A stretch of DNA of 20,245 nt from positions 1-20,245 of the forward strand of contig JAJZVE010000012.1 of assembly GCA_021845835.1 (NCBI GenBank), in the 5' to 3' direction. Positions 15,706 through 20,245 of this stretch are shown here, piece after piece. This DNA comes from Pseudomonadota bacterium. Its GTDB lineage: Bacteria; Pseudomonadota; Alphaproteobacteria; Acetobacterales; Acetobacteraceae. The translations under genes and the position numbers were made by a program. Numbering within the stretch: the stretch's first letter is position 1; each line of letters begins with the position of its first letter. The notes below the pieces were generated by a model. The model did not search any database. It was given only the letters and a program-made list of their open reading frames with translations, and was not told the DNA's origin.

Positions 15706-16902
15706 TCAGGCCGTGAGGCGGCAACTGCCGTCTGGCGGCGGGATCGCCACATCGGCGGGGATCGACATGGTGATCGCCGGCTTCAGCTCGCCGTTCGCCA
15801 TCCGCACCTGGCCGAAGAAGTTCGGCACCACCAGCTGGTGGTCTTCCCTGCGCATCAGCCGTTGGCCCAGGATGGTGTCGAACATGGCGCCTGCCATGGC
15901 CTTGCAGATATCGGCCGGCGCCACGCTGCCGGCCTTCCTGTCATCCTGGAAGATCACCTGCATGCCGATATACGTCTCGCCCTCGAAATTCGATGGCGTC
16001 ATGGCGGGGTATTTCTTCGCCCAGTTCGCGACGAACGCCTGGTTCTCCGGCGTGTCCAGGGTCGAGCTGTAGTTGATGACGCCCCAGACCCCCTTGGCGA
16101 TCTCGCCCATCGCCTTGACAGTGTTGTCGGTCACGAAGGAAACGCCGCCGACCACCAAGCCGTCGAACAGCCCGAACTGCTTGGCCTGGGTGCCGAAATT
16201 GATCGCGTCGCGGCCGGACAGCGCAACCCACAGGCCCTGCGCCGCGGCATCCTTCACCTTCTGGATATACGGCGCGTAGTCGTTGGTGCCGAACGGCGTG
16301 TAGTCTTCGGAGACGATCCTGCGGTTCAGCGCCACGGCGGTGCGCACGAAGCTCTTCCCGGCGTCGCGGCCCCAGGCCGTGTCGGCGGCGACGACGGCCC
16401 AGGTCTCCTCGCGCCGCCCGGCAAGCCAGGGCCGCACCGCTGCGGCGTCGGAGTAGTCCGGATGGTTCACCCGGAACATGCGCGGGCTGCACGACGCGCC
16501 GGTGATGGCGTTCGCCTTGGCGATGGTGCAGACGTACATGGCGTTCCAGCGCAGCAGCATCGGCCCGATCGCGAGACTTTCCCCCGAGGTCTGTGTCGCG
16601 GCCAGCAGGTTGAAGCCGCTGAGCGCCAGCTTCTCCGCCTGCTGGCGGGCCAGGTCCGCCTTCGCCTCGGTGTCGAGGAAGCGCAGCTGTACCTCCCGCC
16701 CGTCCACGCCGCCGGCGGCGTTGGCCTCCTCCACGGCAAAAATAATGGCGCGCTTCGCCTGGTTGCCGACATCCGCGTATGGCCCGGTCAGTGGCGTGGG
16801 GATGCCGATGCGCACCGGCTCCGCCGCCGCTGCCGCGCGCCGCCCGGCCAGCGCCAGCCCGGTCGCCGCCCCTGCCAGAACTGCTCTTCTGCCTAGTTGC
16901 AT
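15706..16902 (-). CDS. ABC transporter substrate-binding protein, branched-chain amino acid/carboxylate class
   Basis: The 398-residue precursor begins MQLGRRAVLAGAATGLALAG, a twin-arginine-type signal (Arg5-Arg6) with likely cleavage in the Ala run near residue 27. The mature protein is a Peripla_BP_6 (LivJ-like) fold starting VRIGIPTPLTGPYADVG. It contains ANAAGGVDGREVQL and the typical GTNDYAPYIQKVK. Members bind branched-chain amino acids, amides, or aromatic and aliphatic carboxylates. No permease or ATPase gene accompanies it, so it is an orphan, either borrowing a Liv-type transporter or acting as a sensor component. ATG 16902 is preceded by a GGGGAGGGG stretch. The gene diverges from an acyl-CoA catabolic operon, which suggests an organic acid feeding that operon as ligand. 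Confidence 0.9.
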   Translation of the reverse strand: MQLGRRAVLAGAATGLALAGRRAAAAAEPVRIGIPTPLTGPYADVGNQAKRAIIFAVEEANAAGGVDGREVQLRFLDTEAKADLARQQAEKLALSGFNLLAATQTSGESLAIGPMLLRWNAMYVCTIAKANAITGASCSPRMFRVNHPDYSDAAAVRPWLAGRREETWAVVAADTAWGRDAGKSFVRTAVALNRRIVSEDYTPFGTNDYAPYIQKVKDAAAQGLWVALSGRDAINFGTQAKQFGLFDGLVVGGVSFVTDNTVKAMGEIAKGVWGVINYSSTLDTPENQAFVANWAKKYPAMTPSNFEGETYIGMQVIFQDDRKAGSVAPADICKAMAGAMFDTILGQRLMRREDHQLVVPNFFGQVRMANGELKPAITMSIPADVAIPPPDGSCRLTA

Positions 16903-16980
16903 GCCTCTGTCCCCTCCCCTTGCCACGTTGGCGGGCCTGGACGTCCCGCCGCGACGCCGCAAATGCGCCGCTCATGGATA

Positions 16981-17010
16981 TTGACACACATAGGCCGGCC
17001 CACACAAAAT
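16981..17010 (+). promoter_or_regulatory. Promoter of the acyl-CoA catabolic operon
   Basis: TTGACA (16981-16986, perfect) and CAAAAT (17005-17010, 4 of 6) are 18 bp apart in the only AT-rich stretch between the divergent genes. Transcription would start near 17017, giving a leader of about 45 nt before ATG 17061. The spacer contains the palindrome GGCCGGCC. Confidence 0.55.
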
Positions 17011-17034
17011 TGAAATACGCTTCCAATAATGGAA
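17011..17034 (+). promoter_or_regulatory. Candidate IclR-type operator
   Basis: TGAAATACGCTTCCA (17011-17025) matches the E. coli IclR palindrome TGGAAATNATTTCCA at 10 of 14 defined positions, with nearly intact half-sites. Its right half also forms a second dyad, TTCCA-ATAA-TGGAA (17021-17034). The site begins right behind the -10 box and covers the expected transcription start, a repressor position. An IclR-family gene ends the downstream operon. The consensus comparison is from memory. Confidence 0.45.
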
Positions 17035-17060
17035 CGCCACAACATGCCGATGGCCCCAAG

Positions 17061-18218
17061 ATGACGTCTGGCCTGACCGACGAGCAGATCCAGGTCCGCG
17101 ACCTGGTACGCCGCGTCGCCGCCGAGAAGGTCGCGCCGCGTGCCCACGCGATCGACGCCGCGGGCGACTACCCGCAGGACATGTTCGATCTGCTGCGCGA
17201 ACTCGGCCTGTTCACCCTGCCGTTTCCGCTGCGCTTCGGCGGCATGGGCAGCACCGTGGCTGCCTGTCTGGCGGTCGAGGAACTCGGCCGCGTCTGCTAC
17301 AACACGGCCTACCTGCTGGTGGTGCAGTGGACGCCGTTCGCCGCCATCCTTTCGGGCGGCACCGACGAGCAGCAGCAGCGCCTGCTGCCGGGCCTGGCCA
17401 GCGGCGCGCTGCGTGCCGCGATTTCGGTCACCGAGCCGCAGAGCGGCTCTGACGTCGCCGGCATCCGCACGCGCGCCCGGCGCGACGGCGGCGATTACCG
17501 CATCAGCGGGGCGAAAATCTGGTGCACCAACGCGCAGCACGCCGACGTGATCCTGGTTGCCGCCCGCACCGGCGACAGCGACCGGAACGGGCCGGTCAAC
17601 CTTTTCATCGTGGAGCGTGACGCACCCGGACTCACCATCGGGCGCAAGGAGCCGAAGATGGGCGCCCGCGGCGTGCCGTCCTCGCCGCTGTTCCTCGACG
17701 ATGTCCGCGTGCCGGCGGCGAACCGGCTGGGCGAGGAAGAACACGGCTTCAAGGCCGTCATGGAGGCGTTCAACCAGGCGCGTCCGGTGATCGGCGCGCG
17801 CGGCGTCGGCCTGGCGCAGGGGGCGATGGACCACGCCATCGCGTTCATCCGCACCCGCCGCGCCTTCGGCCAGGGCGTCGCCGAGTTCCAGGGCGTGCGC
17901 TGGATGATTGCCGACATGGCGATCCAGATCGAGGCCGCGCGCAACCTGGTGCATCGCGCCGCGGCGGCAGTCGATGCGGGCGTGCGCGGCAGCGAGCTGG
18001 CGACGCTGGCCGCCATCGCGAAATGCCACGCGACCGACACGGCGATGCAGGTGGCGACCGATGCGGTGCAGTTGTTCGGCGCCGCCGGCATCTCCGGCGA
18101 CTACCCGATCAACCGCTACTTCCGCGACGCCAAGGTGCTGCAGATCGTCGAGGGCACCAACCAGATCCAGCGCAACATCATCGCCCGCAACATCCTGGGC
18201 AGGAGCCGGACAGCATGA
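17061..18218 (+). CDS. Acyl-CoA dehydrogenase
   Basis: The 385-residue flavoenzyme has the full family layout. An N-terminal helical domain is followed by the FAD/substrate segment ISVTEPQSGSDVAG (121-134), the beta domain with YRISGAKIWCTNA (146-158) and the C-terminal helical domain with RRAFGQGVAEFQGVRWMIAD (266-285). The catalytic Glu is at 364 in VEGTNQIQ, as in short- and medium-chain enzymes. It should introduce a 2,3-double bond into an acyl-CoA and pass electrons to ETF. ATG 17061 is the first codon after the promoter that gives a normal N-terminus (LTDEQIQVRDLVRR). The frame is open upstream with another ATG at 16974, but that would lie ahead of the promoter. The stop overlaps the MaoC-like start (ATGA). 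Confidence 0.93.
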   Translation: MTSGLTDEQIQVRDLVRRVAAEKVAPRAHAIDAAGDYPQDMFDLLRELGLFTLPFPLRFGGMGSTVAACLAVEELGRVCYNTAYLLVVQWTPFAAILSGGTDEQQQRLLPGLASGALRAAISVTEPQSGSDVAGIRTRARRDGGDYRISGAKIWCTNAQHADVILVAARTGDSDRNGPVNLFIVERDAPGLTIGRKEPKMGARGVPSSPLFLDDVRVPAANRLGEEEHGFKAVMEAFNQARPVIGARGVGLAQGAMDHAIAFIRTRRAFGQGVAEFQGVRWMIADMAIQIEAARNLVHRAAAAVDAGVRGSELATLAAIAKCHATDTAMQVATDAVQLFGAAGISGDYPINRYFRDAKVLQIVEGTNQIQRNIIARNILGRSRTA

Positions 18219-18703
18219 CACCGCATGGCACGGACGACATCGAGGTGGTCGGACTCGGCATGTTCTTCGAGGACCTGCCCGTCGGGCGGCGCTTCCGCAC
18301 CATCGGCCGCACGGTGACGGAGGCGGACATCACGAACTTCGTCAACTGCACCGGCATGGTGGAGGTGCTGTTCACCAATCTCGAATTCCTGCGCGAGGAG
18401 TCGGATATCAAGCAGCGCCTCGCGCCCGCGGCGCTCGGCTACTGCTTCGCCGAGGGGCTGCTGATCCATGCCACCATGCAGCACACCGGATTCGCCTTCC
18501 TGCACATGGAGTTCAACATCGAGAACCCGCTGTTCGCCGGCGATACGATCTACGTGGTCTGCGAGGTCATCGAGGCGCGGTTGAGCCGCAGCCGGCCGGG
18601 ACGCGGCCTCGTGCGTACGCGCAACCAGGTGATCAAGCATGACGGCACGCCGGTGCTGACCTACACGCCGCTGCGCATGATCAAGTGCCGGTCGGCCGGG
18701 TAA
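18215..18703 (+). CDS. MaoC-fold protein lacking the canonical hydratase motif
   Basis: The 162-residue protein has a MaoC-like hotdog outline: FFEDLPVGRRFRTIGRTVTEADITNF (17-42) at the front and NPLFAGDTIYVVCEVIEAR (104-122) behind. In active (R)-enoyl-CoA hydratases the segment after the first helix carries an Asp and a His (GDxNPxH). The matching segment here is TGMVEVLFTNLEF (46-58), with neither. It may use other residues, or be a non-catalytic or thioesterase-like hotdog. By context it should hydrate or otherwise process the enoyl-CoA made by the dehydrogenase. It overlaps the upstream gene by 4 nt, and the CoA-transferase gene follows after 11 bp. Confidence 0.82.
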   Translation: MTPHGTDDIEVVGLGMFFEDLPVGRRFRTIGRTVTEADITNFVNCTGMVEVLFTNLEFLREESDIKQRLAPAALGYCFAEGLLIHATMQHTGFAFLHMEFNIENPLFAGDTIYVVCEVIEARLSRSRPGRGLVRTRNQVIKHDGTPVLTYTPLRMIKCRSAG

Positions 18704-18714
18704 AGGACAGGATC

Positions 18715-19911
18715 ATGGCCGGACCGCTCGAAGGCATCCGCGTCGTCGATCTCACGGTCAACGTGCTCGGGCCGGTCGCGACCCAGATTCTCGGCGACAT
18801 GGGAGCCGACGTGATCAAGGTGGAAACGCCGCAGGGGGATCCGATGCGCAGCATGGGTCCGGCGCGCAATCCGGGCATGGCGGCGTTCTTCCTCAACATG
18901 AACCGCAACAAGCGTAGCGTGGTGCTCGATCTGAAGCGGCCCGCCGCGCGGGAGGCGTTGCTGCGGCTGGTCGAAAGCGCCGACGTGTTCGTCCACAACA
19001 TGCGCCAGAATGCCGCGGATCGCCTGGGCATCGGCAGCGCCGACGTGATGGCGCGCAACCCGCGCATCGTCTATGCCGCCGCAACCGGCTTTCGCAAGGA
19101 CGGGCGCTGGCGCGACCGCCCCGCCTATGACGACATGATCCAGGGAGAAAGCGGCATCGCCGCGCTCAACGAAACCGCCATCGGCGAGGCGCGCTATTTC
19201 CCGATGGCCTTTGCCGACAAGTTCGTGGGCCACGTTCTCGCCTCGGCCGTCGGCATGGCGCTGTTCCGTCGCGAGCGCACCGGCCGGGGAGAGAACGTGC
19301 ATGTTCCGATGTTCGAGACCGTGCTGTCCTTCAACCTGGTCGAGCACCTCTGGACGCGAACCTTCGGCGAGGAGGGAACGCTCGGCTATCCGCGTGTGCT
19401 GTCTCGCCAGCGCCGTCCGTTCCCGACCAGGGACGGCCATGTCTGCGTGACGGCGACCACCGACCAGCAATGGCAACGCCTGTTCGCCGCCTTCGACGTT
19501 CCGGAACTCGCCGCCGATCCGCGCTTCGACACGCTGCCGAAGCGCACGCGCAACATCGACGCGCTGTACGCCGAACTGGCGGGCTTGCTGGCGCGCCATA
19601 CCACGACGGAATGCCAGACGCGGCTGCTGCAGGCCGACATTCCGCACGGTCCGATGAAGCGGCTCGAGGACCTGATGGAGGACGACTATCTCACCGAGAC
19701 CGGCTTCTTTGCGACGCTGGAACATCACACCGAAGGCCGCCTGACCACGCCTTCCATTCCCGTCGTTTTCGCGAGCGCGCCCCCGGAGATCCGGTACGGC
19801 GCCCCGTGCCTCGGCGAGCATACCGAGATCGTGCTGCGCAATCTCGGCTACGATGCAGGCACGATCGCTGAGATTGCCGGAACGCAGGGAGACGCCGCTG
19901 CCATCACCTGA
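18715..19911 (+). CDS. CoA-transferase, family III (CaiB/BaiF)
   Basis: The 398-residue protein is a full-length family III CoA-transferase. It begins PLEGIRVVDLTVNVLGPVATQILGDMGADVIKVE. The stretch PAYDDMIQGESG (136-147) holds the probable catalytic Asp139, which carries the acyl and CoA during transfer. RTGRGENVHVPMFETVL (188-204) is also typical. Such enzymes move CoA from a donor such as succinyl-CoA to a carboxylic acid without ATP. AGGACAGGA before ATG 18715 is a good ribosome-binding site. By position it is the activating step of the pathway, ahead of the dehydrogenase and MaoC-like protein in reaction order. Its acid substrate is unknown. Confidence 0.93.
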   Translation: MAGPLEGIRVVDLTVNVLGPVATQILGDMGADVIKVETPQGDPMRSMGPARNPGMAAFFLNMNRNKRSVVLDLKRPAAREALLRLVESADVFVHNMRQNAADRLGIGSADVMARNPRIVYAAATGFRKDGRWRDRPAYDDMIQGESGIAALNETAIGEARYFPMAFADKFVGHVLASAVGMALFRRERTGRGENVHVPMFETVLSFNLVEHLWTRTFGEEGTLGYPRVLSRQRRPFPTRDGHVCVTATTDQQWQRLFAAFDVPELAADPRFDTLPKRTRNIDALYAELAGLLARHTTTECQTRLLQADIPHGPMKRLEDLMEDDYLTETGFFATLEHHTEGRLTTPSIPVVFASAPPEIRYGAPCLGEHTEIVLRNLGYDAGTIAEIAGTQGDAAAIT

Positions 19912-20245
19912 GGACACCGCCACCCGCGCACTCGACCGGGCATTTCGCCTTTACGAGGTGCTGCGCGCCGCGCCGCGCACGATGACGCTGGCCGAACTGA
20001 GCCTTACCCTCGACGCGCCAAAGAGCAGCCTCCTGCGGCTGCTGCGCGCGCTGGCGCAGCGCGGACACGTGCGGGTCGAGGACGGACGCTACGGCCTCGG
20101 CCCCGAGATATTCCGCTTCGCCACGGCGATCCTGTCGCAGCGCCGCTTCCCGGCGATCATTCGCCCGCAGATGGAGGAGCTGTCGGCCCGCAGCCGCGAG
20201 ACGGTGTACATCGCCAGCATCGACCGCGACGCCGACGTGGTGACC
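19853..20245 (+). CDS. IclR-family transcriptional regulator, N-terminal part (cut by window edge)
   Basis: An open frame runs off the right edge. From 19931 it reads LDRAFRLYEVLRAAPRTMTL, then a winged helix-turn-helix (LAELSLTLDAPKSSLLRLLRAL) and RYGLGPEIFRF, the IclR layout. The start of the effector domain follows (RPQMEELSARSRETVYIASIDRD). The start is uncertain. ATG 19853 overlaps the CoA-transferase gene by 59 nt and has no Shine-Dalgarno sequence. TTG 19874 is a weaker codon. CTG 19898 has the best-placed one (AGGGAG, 19886-19891). All three keep the DNA-binding domain whole. It probably controls the operon it ends, through the candidate operator at 17011-17034. Confidence 0.85.
   Translation, partial: MQARSLRLPERRETPLPSPEDTATRALDRAFRLYEVLRAAPRTMTLAELSLTLDAPKSSLLRLLRALAQRGHVRVEDGRYGLGPEIFRFATAILSQRRFPAIIRPQMEELSARSRETVYIASIDRDADVVT

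Noticed and set aside
15414..15716. A 100-codon open frame in the intergenic region upstream of the Hint-domain gene
   Set aside because: No ribosome-binding site, no recognisable motif, and the second half has the Arg/Pro-rich look of random GC-rich translation.
13340..16072. A 910-codon open frame on the + strand
   Set aside because: It runs antisense to the HAF/Hint gene and part of the binding-protein gene, is dominated by Arg, Ala and Gly, and shows no domain. Very GC-rich DNA leaves such frames open by chance.
16893..18221. A 442-codon open frame on the - strand antisense to the acyl-CoA dehydrogenase gene
   Set aside because: No motif, composition typical of antisense frames; the + strand carries a complete dehydrogenase.

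Overview
The window looks like chromosomal DNA from a GC-rich alphaproteobacterium, most likely Acetobacteraceae or a close relative in Rhodospirillales. That placement is an inference. It rests on the very high GC content, the carboxypeptidase-phasin-clpS-clpA neighbourhood, and a large Hint-domain protein of a type I know from that family. There are 17 protein genes, two of them cut by the window edges. I saw no tRNA, rRNA, CRISPR array, transposase or integrase.

Left part (1-8.4 kb), housekeeping: the 5' end of purB faces left and diverges from a TerC/YjbE-type membrane protein that may use a CTG start. A leftward group follows: map, a hotdog thioesterase with a GTG start, and radC. Next comes a D,D-carboxypeptidase with a SPOR domain, also leftward. 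It diverges from a phasin gene with a strong sigma70-like promoter and a 12-nt ideal Shine-Dalgarno sequence. The phasin gene ends in a perfect 14-bp hairpin. The N-end-rule adaptor clpS and its unfoldase clpA follow, and clpA ends in another strong hairpin.

Middle part (8.4-13.45 kb), a sugar-uptake operon on the + strand: a D-2-hydroxyacid dehydrogenase, a LacI-type repressor, an AlsB/RbsB-like periplasmic binding protein, a permease, and an unusually short single-domain ATPase. Three of the four junctions are 4-nt ATGA overlaps. The fourth, between binding protein and permease, carries a perfect hairpin. A palindrome upstream of the first gene is a candidate operator for the repressor.

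A leftward gene of about 627 codons (13.46-15.34 kb) encodes six HAF-type repeats, a Hint (hedgehog/intein-like) self-processing domain and a C-terminal domain of about 190 residues. It is the least ordinary protein in the window.

Right part (15.7-20.2 kb), an acyl-CoA catabolic module: an orphan Tat-type substrate-binding protein of the branched-chain amino acid/carboxylate class faces left. It diverges from an acyl-CoA dehydrogenase, a MaoC-fold protein lacking the usual Asp/His hydratase motif, a family III CoA-transferase, and the start of an IclR regulator. The promoter between the divergent genes overlaps IclR-like half-sites. The simplest reading is a self-regulated pathway that captures an organic acid, activates it by CoA transfer and oxidises it. 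Its substrate cannot be read from the sequence.
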